40,496 nucleotides of DNA, from assembly GCA_015068125.1 (NCBI GenBank), contig SVLD01000014.1, forward strand, positions 1-40,496, given 5' to 3'. The stretch comes from Oscillospiraceae bacterium (GTDB lineage Bacteria; Bacillota; Clostridia; Oscillospirales; Oscillospiraceae). The stretch's first letter is position 1, and every line of letters begins with the position of its first letter. Shown piece by piece: positions 25,938-33,575 of the stretch. Below the pieces are notes generated by a model. It worked only from the letters and a program-made list of their open reading frames with translations, did not search any database and was not told where the DNA came from. Both the position numbers and the translations under genes were made by a program.

Positions 25938-26000
25938 GATAGTTTTCCTCCCGGTTTTTCATTGTTTTATATAGAGCCCAAACGGACTGGATATACGCTT

Positions 26001-26636
26001 TTACAGCAGCACATCTTCGATCTGTGCGACGATCTGCCGCATGCCCAGGGCGCTGGGGTGGCCGTGCTGCTTGTCGATGTCTGCCAGCTCCACAATGGTA
26101 GCGCCATAGTGCTTGGCGGCGCAGACCATGCCGGCGTGAATTTCCTCGTGCAGACCGGTGTTTACCACGGCAACCACGGTTGCATTGGGGTTGTGGGTGG
26201 TGAGATATTCCAGACAGAAGCAGTATGCGGGGAGCACCTGCATTAAGTCCTCCTCGGTGCGGCCTTCAAACTTAGGCTCGCCGATGCTGCGCTCCAGCCA
26301 ACTGTCGTTGGTGCAGCCAAAGAGGAAGATGTAATCCGGCTGATTTTCGCCGGAGAAGGAACGCTTGGCTCGCTCGGTAAAGGCCGAGGAGAAGGGCTGA
26401 CCCTCCCGGGTGTTGGTGCAGACGGTGGCGCCGGAGTAGCTGTCGTTGACGGTCAGCGTAAGACCGTGCCGTGTCATCAGCTGATGCCACCAGGTATGCT
26501 CCACTTCCAGAACATCGTCCACATCCTTATAAGGATAGTAGGCAGAGTTGCCCTGAGGAATGTAGCCGCGGAAGGTTGAGTAGCTGTCGCCCAGAATACC
26601 AAAACTGGCTCCGGACAAAGGTTTGTTAAAACGCAT
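26001..26636 (-). CDS. SGNH/GDSL-like hydrolase inside the acs locus
   Basis: 211 residues, no signal peptide. GILGDSYSTF carries the nucleophile Ser18; FGCTND resembles block III; GHPS near the C-terminus (His193) would be the catalytic His. Family: SGNH hydrolase, substrate unknown. ATG 26636 follows GAGGTG; longer upstream frame is read-through of the repeat-filled spacer. It lies between acsC-acsE and acsB with 63 bp to acsB, so it is likely co-transcribed with acsB, which is an unusual place for such an enzyme. Weakly similar in layout, but not closely, to the SGNH protein at 11613. Confidence 0.85.
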   Translation of the reverse strand: MRFNKPLSGASFGILGDSYSTFRGYIPQGNSAYYPYKDVDDVLEVEHTWWHQLMTRHGLTLTVNDSYSGATVCTNTREGQPFSSAFTERAKRSFSGENQPDYIFLFGCTNDSWLERSIGEPKFEGRTEEDLMQVLPAYCFCLEYLTTHNPNATVVAVVNTGLHEEIHAGMVCAAKHYGATIVELADIDKQHGHPSALGMRQIVAQIEDVLL

Positions 26637-26893
26637 AGTACACCTCGAAAAAAACAAAGTGGCTGGGAGGGGAAGCGATGCGAGCGCCGCCGGTGGCGGA
26701 GTCAAGTGAGCTGAGCGCGTGGCCGCGGTCGGCAGATGACAAGGCGCTTTGTCGCCACAGGCAGATGCCGGGCACCGCAACAGGGGCCCGGGTAAAACAG
26801 GGACTCCCAACCGAAAAATGCAGAATGGCTGGGAGGGAGTTACCCTCCCAGCCAAAATACGCAGGGAATTTACGTCCAAATTACGCACAACCA
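26637..26893. other. Non-coding spacer upstream of the SGNH gene
   Basis: No gene seen. GC-rich with several short palindromes. A perfect 11-bp hairpin (GGCTGGGAGGG / CCCTCCCAGCC) lies at 26827-26853, and the same arm GGCTGGGAGGG occurs again at 26661. No T-run follows the hairpin on the minus strand, so termination is doubtful. No clear sigma-A promoter for the acsB side was found. Together with copy C it makes a 412-bp insertion-like gap in the acs run. Confidence 0.5.
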
Positions 26894-27036
26894 AGGCTTC
26901 TCCTGGAGGAGAAGCTGTCAGCGAAGCTAACTGATGTGGTGTCGGATGCAAAGCATCCGCATTTTGAATCACGCCGCCGCAGGCGGCTACACCTCATCCG
27001 GCACTGCGTGCCACCTTCCCCTCAAGGGGAAGGCTT
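26894..27036 (-). repeat. Multi-hairpin repeat element (copy C)
   Basis: About 143 bp, related to copy B. The stem CGGATGC-AAA-GCATCCG (26943-26959) differs from copy B by a compensating C-to-T and G-to-A pair. It ends with CCTTCCCC / GGGGAAGG and contains GTGGCACGCAGTGCCGGATGA on the minus strand. It lies 12 bases downstream of the acsC-acsE stop. Confidence 0.85.
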
Positions 27037-27048
27037 TGCGCGCTCAGC

Positions 27049-29325
27049 TTACAGATCCAGGTAGCTGTCGGAGTACAGGACGTGGTTCTTGAAGATGTCG
27101 CAGGACTTGATGGTCTCCATCAGTCTGCGGTCGTTGGGGTTGACGATAGCGGAGGTCAGACCCTGCATCATGCACATAGCCACCAGAGCGGAGTCCATGA
27201 TGGGACGGACATCCTTGGGAGCGCCGTTGGAGTTGTTGGACAGACCGCCGGTGGACTTCAGACCCTTGTCGGAGAACATCTTGATGGCCTCCAGGACTTC
27301 CATCTGCTTGTCCTGCATGCCCTTGACCACTAGGAACAGGGGGTCGAACCACAGATCGTCGGAGCTCATGCCCAGGGACAGACCACGCTCCAGCATGTTG
27401 TCGCAGTGGACCATACGCTCTTCGTTGTCCTTGGCGATACCGTCAGCGGAGCACAGAGCGATACAGATGGCATCGTTGGCAGCGGCCAGGTCAATGTAGC
27501 TGATACGGGAGCCGGCGTCAGCGGAGTTGACGATGGGCTTGCCGTTGGTACGGTTGTAAACCTTGATACCGGCCTCGATAGCCTTCTTGTTGGCAGTGTC
27601 CAGAGCCAGGGGAACATTGTTGAAGTTCTCCTGCAGCAGCTTGACAGCCCACATCATGCGCTCGGGACCGTCCTTCTCAGCAGGTCCGATGTTGACGTCC
27701 AGGTAGGTAGCGCCGGCAGCGATCTGCTGAGCGGCACGCTCCAGGATGGGTTTGGGATCACGCTCGTCCATAGCCTTGCGGATGGCGGGAGCGATGCAGT
27801 GGATACGCTCGCCGATGGTGACGAAGGTCTTGCTTTCGGGGTTGTAGCCCTTGTAGTTGACACCCATGTCAACGACTTCGATCTTGGGAACCTTGGTCTC
27901 CAGCAGCTCCTCGAAGGACAGCTCCTTGACCTCGGCGGTGGCGCCGGCGGCAGCCTTGGCAGCATTTTCAGCAGCGGCGGCAGCGGCAGCAGCCTCGTAT
28001 TCCTTATCCTTCATGTACTTGGGCAGCTGCACGGCCTCCAGAGGACCGACGACAACGTTCCACTCAGGCAGCTTTTCCTGAATTTCGCCCTTCATAACGG
28101 CAACCTTGCCGGGGATGATCAGGGTGCGGTTCTTGATCTTGTTAGCGATGTCCAGCTCCTCGAAGGTCTTCTTGACGGTGGAGGAGGAGAACTTACCGGC
28201 AGCCCAGGCAGTCAGAACGGACATACCGGAAGCATCGGTGATGATCAGGTTCACGGGCTGGTTGGAACGCTCCAGCTCGCCGGAGACCAGGAAGTAGGTC
28301 AGAGCGAAGTCAACAGTCAGAGCGCAGGGGCTGTTCTCGTCAGCGCCGTTCAGGGGGTAGATCTTGGCTTCCACCTTCATGGGCTTCTGAGGATCGGTGT
28401 AGATGTTCTGACGCAGACCGTACAGAGGCAGAGCCTGTGCATAGGTCATGTTCTCCATAACGATGATGGAGGCGTACTTCTCGGTGAACATAGAAGCGTA
28501 AGCGGTCTGCAGGTGAGCATCACCCTTAGCCAGCTTGGCAACATTGACGATGGAGGGGTAACCGAAGCTGCGGTCGCCATCCTTGATAGCGGTGCGGCGA
28601 ACCAGAACAGCGTTGGCCAGGGTCTCCTTGGCAGTTTTGCCGGTGACATCCAGAACCAGGTTCTTGTTACCCTTGGCTTCCAGATTCTTCACGGTGTCGT
28701 ACAGGTCGGAAATGTTCTCAGCCCACACGCCCAGGGCAATGCCCTTCTCGGTGGCCAGAGCGTTCATAGCTTCCCAGTTGGAGGGAGTTGCGCCGTCCAG
28801 GATCACGTCCTTGCCGCAAACCTCCAGAGCGGCCTTGGCGCACTCCACATCCCAGCACTGCAGCACCAGGCTGCGGCCGGTAGCGGCGGCCTTCTTGACC
28901 AGCTCAGCATACACAGCGGGATCGTCCTGCTTGTTGGCAACAAAGACGAACTCGACGTACATTCTCTCACCGATACGCTCGTAGTCGACCTTCTGCAGGT
29001 CAGCCAGCTTGGCATCCACAGCAGCGGCATCCATGCCGGTGCAGACGCAGACAGCGTACAGGTTCTTGTTAACCAGGGTCTTCTCGTGACGGAACAGGAC
29101 AGTCTCGCCGCCCAGCTTGTGCTCGCCCACGGAGATGGTCTTCATGGGAGGTGCAGTCTGCTCGTTGAGCATTGCCTTGGCGTCATCGGAGAAGTAGGGG
29201 CACTTGTCGATTTCCACAGCGCCCTGAGCCACCTTCATGCAGAATGCCATACAGGTGGGGCTGCCGCACTCCTTACAGTTCTTCTTGGGAGACAGCTTAA
29301 AAATGTCAAGACCTTTCAAAGCCAT
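27049..29325 (-). CDS. acsC-acsE: Fusion of CFeSP large subunit (AcsC) and CH3-H4folate:CFeSP methyltransferase (AcsE)
   Basis: 758 residues, where AcsC alone is about 446 and AcsE about 262. Residues 1-440 are AcsC: [4Fe-4S] site C17-x2-C20-x4-C25-x16-C42, then the TIM barrel and corrinoid-binding C-terminal domain (LIITDASGMSVLTAW, IIPGKVAVMKGE). Residues 443-466 are an Ala-rich linker. Residues 497-758 are AcsE, a pterin-binding TIM barrel with FVTIGERIHC, LDVNIGPAEKDG, ALDTAN (D576), FDPL (D661) and GLSNNSN (N697). The protein would both carry the methyl group and catalyse its transfer from methyl-tetrahydrofolate. No internal stop or frameshift is seen. Partner AcsD is encoded 20 bp upstream. 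Confidence 0.93.
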   Translation of the reverse strand: MALKGLDIFKLSPKKNCKECGSPTCMAFCMKVAQGAVEIDKCPYFSDDAKAMLNEQTAPPMKTISVGEHKLGGETVLFRHEKTLVNKNLYAVCVCTGMDAAAVDAKLADLQKVDYERIGERMYVEFVFVANKQDDPAVYAELVKKAAATGRSLVLQCWDVECAKAALEVCGKDVILDGATPSNWEAMNALATEKGIALGVWAENISDLYDTVKNLEAKGNKNLVLDVTGKTAKETLANAVLVRRTAIKDGDRSFGYPSIVNVAKLAKGDAHLQTAYASMFTEKYASIIVMENMTYAQALPLYGLRQNIYTDPQKPMKVEAKIYPLNGADENSPCALTVDFALTYFLVSGELERSNQPVNLIITDASGMSVLTAWAAGKFSSSTVKKTFEELDIANKIKNRTLIIPGKVAVMKGEIQEKLPEWNVVVGPLEAVQLPKYMKDKEYEAAAAAAAAENAAKAAAGATAEVKELSFEELLETKVPKIEVVDMGVNYKGYNPESKTFVTIGERIHCIAPAIRKAMDERDPKPILERAAQQIAAGATYLDVNIGPAEKDGPERMMWAVKLLQENFNNVPLALDTANKKAIEAGIKVYNRTNGKPIVNSADAGSRISYIDLAAANDAICIALCSADGIAKDNEERMVHCDNMLERGLSLGMSSDDLWFDPLFLVVKGMQDKQMEVLEAIKMFSDKGLKSTGGLSNNSNGAPKDVRPIMDSALVAMCMMQGLTSAIVNPNDRRLMETIKSCDIFKNHVLYSDSYLDL

Positions 29326-29345
29326 TGTATGTATCCTCCTTCCAA

Positions 29346-30290
29346 TTAGACGAGCTCGTTGATGAACTTCTTGATGGTAGCGATAGCGACAGGATGACGC
29401 ATGATAACAGCGTCAGCGCCGCCGGTCAGGTTGGCAGCGGCAGTGGCAACTTCCATGCCAATGGCGCGGTCTTCCTGATTGCCCCAGCTGGGTTCATCAG
29501 CTTCGGAAGCGGTGGATTCCTTCACACCCCAGGTGTCGGTAGACACGGGAGCGATGATGGGCATCTGCAGGTCAGCATCGGACTGAGCCAGAGCGGCCAG
29601 ACGGATGCGGTCCAGGGTAGATGCGACATACTCAAAGCCGTAGCCGACAGCAGCGGTACCGATGTTCATGACGATGGAGTCAGCGGGAACGTTGGCATCC
29701 TTTTTCAGCATGATGTTCAGCTGCTTGGCCAGGTTGATGTCGTCAGCGGTCTCTGCACCCACCTTCTGGCCGTAAGCCAGAGCGACGGATGCGCCGACGG
29801 TCTTGCAGTTTTCCTGCTTGGCGGACATACAGACAATGTTCTTGCCCTGCAGAGCCTCGGAGATCTTGGCGAACAGCTCGCCGTCCTTCTCCAGGTTCTT
29901 GCAGCCCATGATCACGATGGGCATGGAAACGGCCTCGGCAACAGCCTTGGCATCGGCCACACAGTCAGCGACGGAGCGGTTAGCACCGTTGGGATCAGCG
30001 GACTCGAAGTTCAGGACGATGAAGTCAGCGCCTTCCATGGTCTCGGCCTTCTTGGCGTAGTCGGCCATGGTGCTGCAGCCGGCGTAGAACTCTACCAGGC
30101 CGGGAGCGGTCCACTCGTTAGCAGCGTCGGAGATCTCCACGCCGATCTTGGGAGCGTGCTCGATAGCAGCGTCGAAAGTGTAGAACGGCAGCACATTCTG
30201 ACCGCCGATGACGATTGCCTTGTCACCGGTGCCCAGAGTCACGGCATTGATCTTGCCGCTGAAGGGCTGCGTCTTAGGAACAAAAGACAT
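29346..30290 (-). CDS. acsD: CFeSP small subunit (AcsD)
   Basis: Delta subunit of the corrinoid iron-sulfur protein, forming the heterodimer that carries the methyl-cobamide for acetyl-CoA synthase. 314 residues, normal length, TIM-barrel fold; the C-terminal part covers the corrinoid of AcsC. Recognisable stretches are AVTLGTGDKAIVIGGQNVLPF at the start (family hallmark), then VLNFESADPNGANRSVADCV, and VSTDTWGVKESTA near the end. It lies 20 bp before acsC-acsE on the same strand and is surely co-transcribed with it. Confidence 0.95.
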   Translation of the reverse strand: MSFVPKTQPFSGKINAVTLGTGDKAIVIGGQNVLPFYTFDAAIEHAPKIGVEISDAANEWTAPGLVEFYAGCSTMADYAKKAETMEGADFIVLNFESADPNGANRSVADCVADAKAVAEAVSMPIVIMGCKNLEKDGELFAKISEALQGKNIVCMSAKQENCKTVGASVALAYGQKVGAETADDINLAKQLNIMLKKDANVPADSIVMNIGTAAVGYGFEYVASTLDRIRLAALAQSDADLQMPIIAPVSTDTWGVKESTASEADEPSWGNQEDRAIGMEVATAAANLTGGADAVIMRHPVAIATIKKFINELV

Positions 30291-30332
30291 TTTGGTTTCC
30301 CCCTTGTTTTATTTTAATTGATAATTAAAAAT

Positions 30333-30352
30333 TGAAAATTGAAAATTAGGTT
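30333..30352. repeat. Short run of ATTGAAA heptamers
   Basis: Two and a half ATTGAAA units within the 86-bp acsD/cooC-like spacer, the same unit as the 15-copy array at 4114-4218. Confidence 0.7.
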
Positions 30353-30376
30353 TCCAATTTCGACTTTGTGATGAAA

Positions 30377-31147
30377 TTACAGTCCGATGGACTGCATGAC
30401 GCCCCGCAGGGCGGTCTTCATGGGATCGCTGTCCGGCAGTTTTGCGGAGGGCTCGCCGTCGCAATCGCAGCGGTACACCGCATCATCCTGGGGCAGAACA
30501 CCCAGCAACTCCAGGCCGTGCTTTTCAATCTCGGCCTTGATGCCGTCGTCCAGCACGCCACCGGGGGCGCGGTTGATGATCAGACCCATTTTGCCGGGCT
30601 TCAGCTCCATCTCCTGAACCATTTCCGCAATTCTGGCCACTGCCTGAACGCCCCGGCGGGAGCAGTCAGAGATCAGCAGCATGGTATCCACATGGGGCAG
30701 GGTGCCCCGGGCCACGTGCTCCAGACCCGCTTCATTGTCCATGACGATGTAGCTGTAATTTTTGGCATACTTGTCCACCTGGGTTTTCAAAACACCGTTG
30801 ACATAGCAGTAGCAGCCCTTGCCCTGGGTGCGGCCCATGACGATCATGTCAAAATCGTCCTCCTCAATGAGGGCGGAATTGAACTTGAACTCAGCGTAAT
30901 CTGCCTTAGTCATACCGGCGGGGATGGTGCCCTTCATCTCGGCCTGGGCCATTTCCTCACGGATGGCGCCCAGGGAGGTGTCCACCTCCACGCCCAGAAC
31001 TTCGTTCAGGTTGGAGTTGGCATCGGCGTCAACCACCAGCACAGGGCCGTTGCCCTTTTTGCACAGGTAGTCGATGATCATGCCGCAGGTGGTGGTTTTG
31101 CCTACGCCGCCTTTGCCGGCGACAGCAATGGTATGGGGCGTTGCCAT
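30377..31147 (-). CDS. cooC: CooC/AcsF-type nickel-insertion ATPase
   Basis: Cytosolic MinD/ParA-family ATPase that helps load nickel into CO dehydrogenase (CooC) or acetyl-CoA synthase (AcsF). 256 residues. The deviant Walker A GKGGVGKTTT spans 11-20, and the CxC nickel site is C112-Tyr-C114 (GKGCYCYVNG). LVVDADANSNLNEVLG and VMDNEAGLEHVARGTL are family hallmarks. It lies 12 bp downstream of metF. CooC and AcsF cannot be separated with confidence by eye; since acsB is present and acsA is not in the window, an AcsF role is plausible. Confidence 0.92.
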   Translation of the reverse strand: MATPHTIAVAGKGGVGKTTTCGMIIDYLCKKGNGPVLVVDADANSNLNEVLGVEVDTSLGAIREEMAQAEMKGTIPAGMTKADYAEFKFNSALIEEDDFDMIVMGRTQGKGCYCYVNGVLKTQVDKYAKNYSYIVMDNEAGLEHVARGTLPHVDTMLLISDCSRRGVQAVARIAEMVQEMELKPGKMGLIINRAPGGVLDDGIKAEIEKHGLELLGVLPQDDAVYRCDCDGEPSAKLPDSDPMKTALRGVMQSIGL

Positions 31148-31159
31148 AGGAAACGCTCC

Positions 31160-32089
31160 TTAGATCAGATCCAGCAGGCCGGCTTCCTTGGCGATGTAAG
31201 CAACATCCTCGTACTTGTTCAGTGCGTACAGGTGGATGCCGTTGATGCCGCAGGCGCGGTACTCGTCGATCTGGTTGATGGTGTACGCAATGCCGGCCTT
31301 CTTGAAGTCTTCCTTCTTCTGAGCAGCGTTGGCGTCGAAGGGATCCTTGTCGAAGGGGTTGGGGAAGATCCAGTTCTTGGAGATGATCTCGCACAGAGCA
31401 CGGGGCATAACACAGCCATTACGGCTCAGAGCCATGTTGATGGTAGCGGCCTGATCCAGGATGGGCATGATACCCACGTCCACGGGCATCCAGATACCGG
31501 CAGCCCGGATAGCGTCCAGCCACCAGCGGAACTGATCCATATCCCAGCACAGCTGCGTCATGATGTAGTCAGCGCCGTTGTCCTGCTTCTGCTTCAGGAA
31601 GGCGATGTCAGCCTCAATGGAGCGGCAGGCGATGTGGCCCTCGGGAGAGCCTGCAACAGCGATGGTGAACTTGTCACCGAACTCCTGACGGGCGAACTTG
31701 ACCAGCTCGGTAGCGTAGTGCAGGTCGCCGCCGGTGCCGGTCCAGCCGAAGGGCAGGTCACCGCGGAGAGCCAGCATATGGTTAATGCCGTGATCCAGGT
31801 AGGTCTGCAGCTGCTCACGAATACCTTCCTTGGTGTTGCCAATGCAGGTGAAGTGGGTAACGCCGGTGGTTTTGCCGTCCTTGACGATCTTGTCCAGCAC
31901 TTCCAGGTTCTTGCCCACGTTGGTACCGCCGGCACCGTAGGTGCAGGAGATGTAGTCGGGGTTCATGGTGTACAGCTGCTCCAGAACGCCGCCTTCACCG
32001 CAGAGCTTTTCCATACCCACATCAGTCTTGGGGGGGAAAACCTCAAAGGAAAACGCGCTGCGCTCTTCCAGAATTTCCATAACGGACAT
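31160..32089 (-). CDS. metF: Methylenetetrahydrofolate reductase
   Basis: Reduces 5,10-methylene- to 5-methyl-tetrahydrofolate, the methyl donor for AcsE; it also feeds methionine synthesis. 309 residues, one TIM barrel with FAD. SFEVFPPKT at 14-22 contains the conserved catalytic Glu16; further family blocks are FTCIGNTKEGI, HMLALRGDLP and the FLKQKQDNGADYIMTQLCWD region. It is the first gene of the run with its own promoter, so the methyl branch end and carbonyl branch are under one promoter. No metV zinc-protein partner gene is seen beside it. Confidence 0.96.
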   Translation of the reverse strand: MSVMEILEERSAFSFEVFPPKTDVGMEKLCGEGGVLEQLYTMNPDYISCTYGAGGTNVGKNLEVLDKIVKDGKTTGVTHFTCIGNTKEGIREQLQTYLDHGINHMLALRGDLPFGWTGTGGDLHYATELVKFARQEFGDKFTIAVAGSPEGHIACRSIEADIAFLKQKQDNGADYIMTQLCWDMDQFRWWLDAIRAAGIWMPVDVGIMPILDQAATINMALSRNGCVMPRALCEIISKNWIFPNPFDKDPFDANAAQKKEDFKKAGIAYTINQIDEYRACGINGIHLYALNKYEDVAYIAKEAGLLDLI

Positions 32090-32168
32090 GTTTGTTTCCT
32101 CCTAAAAAATATTTCCTATTTAACCTTCTTGTATTTTGGGCGCAGTACGCCCATATCGATACGAATAT

Positions 32169-32197
32169 ATCATAACATACCTAGCTGTTAAATTCAA
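32169..32197 (-). promoter_or_regulatory. Promoter of metF-cooC-acsD-acsCE operon
   Basis: Minus strand: -35 TTGAAT (32192-32197), 17-bp spacer, -10 TATGAT (32169-32174), leaving about 80 bases of leader. No riboswitch fold was recognised in the leader. Confidence 0.8.
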
Positions 32198-32257
32198 CCC
32201 GTTTTTTAATTATTTTCACAATTTTCCCCACGGGTTTTTGTAGCATTGCAAGCCAGC

Positions 32258-32601
32258 GGACGGCCAATGGCCGCTCCTACAAGTTCTTACGAGAGTGAGC
32301 GTAGGGGCAAGCATTGCTCGTCCGAAAAGCCTTCCCCTCTGGGGAAGGTGGCACGCCCGGAGGGCGTGACGGATGAGGGGACGTCATCCCGAGCGCAGCC
32401 GAGGGATCAACACAGCCCTTAGGGGAGTAAATAGATCCCTCCACTCCCCTTCGACTACGCTCAGGATCGGTCGGGATGACAAGTGATTTATCCGACCCCG
32501 AACGGACTCGTTTGCATTGCCGTCCGGGAATGGACGGCAATGAATGTGCGGCTCAGTTTAGCCCTCGCCGCCGGCGTTCCCCTCGCTCCCCCCGAACGGA
32601 C
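32258..32601. repeat. Repeat-filled intergenic stretch
   Basis: No gene seen. In order: a GGCCAATGGCC palindrome unit (32258-32280); the CCTTCCCC...GGGGAAGG-TGGCACGCCC...GACGGATGAGG element, copy D (32328-32380); a 98-bp palindrome-ended element starting GTCATCCCGA and ending TCGGGATGAC (32383-32480); an 18-bp copy of the tRNA-Asp 3' end (32493-32510); an 11-bp perfect hairpin (CATTGCCGTCC / GGACGGCAATG, 32515-32542); and a 12-bp partial third copy of the tRNA piece (32590-32601). Confidence 0.75.
32493..32510 (+). repeat. 18-bp direct repeat of tRNA-Asp 3' end (candidate att site)
   Basis: CGACCCCGAACGGACTCG, identical to 33794-33811 inside tRNA-Asp and in the same orientation. It is placed on the side expected if a 1.3-kb segment had inserted at the tRNA 3' end. 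Confidence 0.6.
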
Positions 32602-32630
32602 AAAAGCTCCCGCCTAAACAGGTGGGAGCT
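32602..32630 (-). terminator. Terminator after GrpB-family gene
   Basis: Stem AGCTCCC-GCCT / AGGT-GGGAGCT with one wobble and a 4-nt loop, followed on the minus strand by TTTTGT. Confidence 0.85.
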
Positions 32631-32639
32631 CAGATGTAC

Positions 32640-33170
32640 CTATTCCAAACCGCAAAGCTTATAAAGATACTTAATGCAGGAAGATTTATATTGCATATAC
32701 TTTTCAATATCATTTGGATACAGCTTTGCCGCATCTTCTTTAACCTTACTGTATTGCGCAGCCGCTTCCGGATGGGAGCGCAAATACTCTCTGAATATGA
32801 TGTGCCGTCGCAGTTCTCTGGAATCTTCTGGACATACATACAAATGGTGTTTTTTCAAATGTGGCATTCTTTTGTATCCGAAAGCTTCTCGATCTACGAT
32901 TCCCAGATTGCCTTCGTAGATATAACCGATAGAAGAAAGCCGTTCTATTACCAGCGGTAATGCGGCTCTGTTTTTGATTATAACATCGACATCTATAATT
33001 GGTTTTGCCGACAAACCAGGAACAGATGTGCTGCCCACATGTTCTATACCAAGGTGTAGGCCCGCAAGAACTTGGTCAATTTCATCCTTGATTTCCCTAA
33101 AATCCTGCTCCCACTGCGGATCATATGCTTCTACTGTAATACACTTTGTTTGCATCTTTTGATACTCCAT
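32640..33170 (-). CDS. GrpB/UPF0157-family protein
   Basis: 176 residues with the nucleotidyltransferase-like signature GIEHVGSTSVPGLSAKPIID followed by VDVII, and a middle FGYKRMPHLKKHHLYVCPED block typical of the GrpB family. Cellular function is not established. The start at 33170 overlaps the TGA of the four-helix-bundle gene by one base (TGATG), so translation is coupled; an alternative ATG at 33155 has GGAG 9 bases upstream. Part of the 1.3-kb segment bounded by the tRNA-Asp repeats. Confidence 0.88.
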   Translation of the reverse strand: MEYQKMQTKCITVEAYDPQWEQDFREIKDEIDQVLAGLHLGIEHVGSTSVPGLSAKPIIDVDVIIKNRAALPLVIERLSSIGYIYEGNLGIVDREAFGYKRMPHLKKHHLYVCPEDSRELRRHIIFREYLRSHPEAAAQYSKVKEDAAKLYPNDIEKYMQYKSSCIKYLYKLCGLE

Positions 33171-33520
33171 CAGTTATTAGTCTTTGCAGTATTAATAGAC
33201 GCAATCAACATTACCCGAATGCTTGTACAAGCAGAATCAAGTTCTTTAAATTCTGGTTCCGAAAGGTAATTTGTTTTGTGCAGCAATTCAAGCCAGTATC
33301 CGGTTTCGTTTGCTTCCTTAAGGGCAATTTGTAGTTTGGCAATAAAGTCTGCCTTGCCGTGGGCATACTGTGCTTCCCGGATATTTGCGCCAATAGATGT
33401 GCCACTTCTGCCGATCTGGTTGGAAATGATGGATTCTCGCTTCTCTTTCAGTTGCTTTACCAGATTGATAATTTGTACAGAAAAGTCCATTGACTGTGTT
33501 CGTAGCTTGCTTTCTGACAT
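33170..33520 (-). CDS. Four-helix-bundle protein (TIGR02436 / 23S-IVS type)
   Basis: 116 residues, all-helical. Hallmarks are SNQIGRSGTSIGANIREAQY and KLQIALKEANETGYWLELL, which place it in the TIGR02436 family, named for proteins encoded within intervening sequences of 23S rRNA and also related to accessory proteins of diversity-generating retroelements. Members form small pentameric bundles; function is unclear. It has its own promoter (33542-33570), and a hairpin array lies just upstream (33576-33740). The stop overlaps the GrpB-family start. Confidence 0.92.
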   Translation of the reverse strand: MSESKLRTQSMDFSVQIINLVKQLKEKRESIISNQIGRSGTSIGANIREAQYAHGKADFIAKLQIALKEANETGYWLELLHKTNYLSEPEFKELDSACTSIRVMLIASINTAKTNN

Positions 33521-33541
33521 AATAACACCTCCAGTTGGAAA

Positions 33542-33570
33542 ATTATATCATGTTTTACAGAAGGACGCAA
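33542..33570 (-). promoter_or_regulatory. Promoter of four-helix-bundle/GrpB pair
   Basis: Minus strand: -35 TTGCGT (33565-33570), 17-bp spacer, -10 TATAAT (33542-33547); ribosome site GGAGG lies before the ATG. Confidence 0.8.
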
Positions 33571-33575
33571 TATTT

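Noticed and set aside
26827..26853. Terminator between acsC-acsE and the SGNH gene
   Set aside because: The 11-bp stem is perfect but no T-run follows on the transcribed (minus) strand, so it is listed only as a hairpin.
26637..26972. N-terminal extension of the SGNH hydrolase frame to 26972
   Set aside because: It only translates the repeat-rich spacer (Pro/Ala/Ser-rich); a ribosome site and the GDSL block place the start at 26636.
32101..32168. Possible riboswitch in the metF leader
   Set aside because: Leader is short and AT-rich; no conserved SAM, cobalamin or folate riboswitch elements could be recognised.
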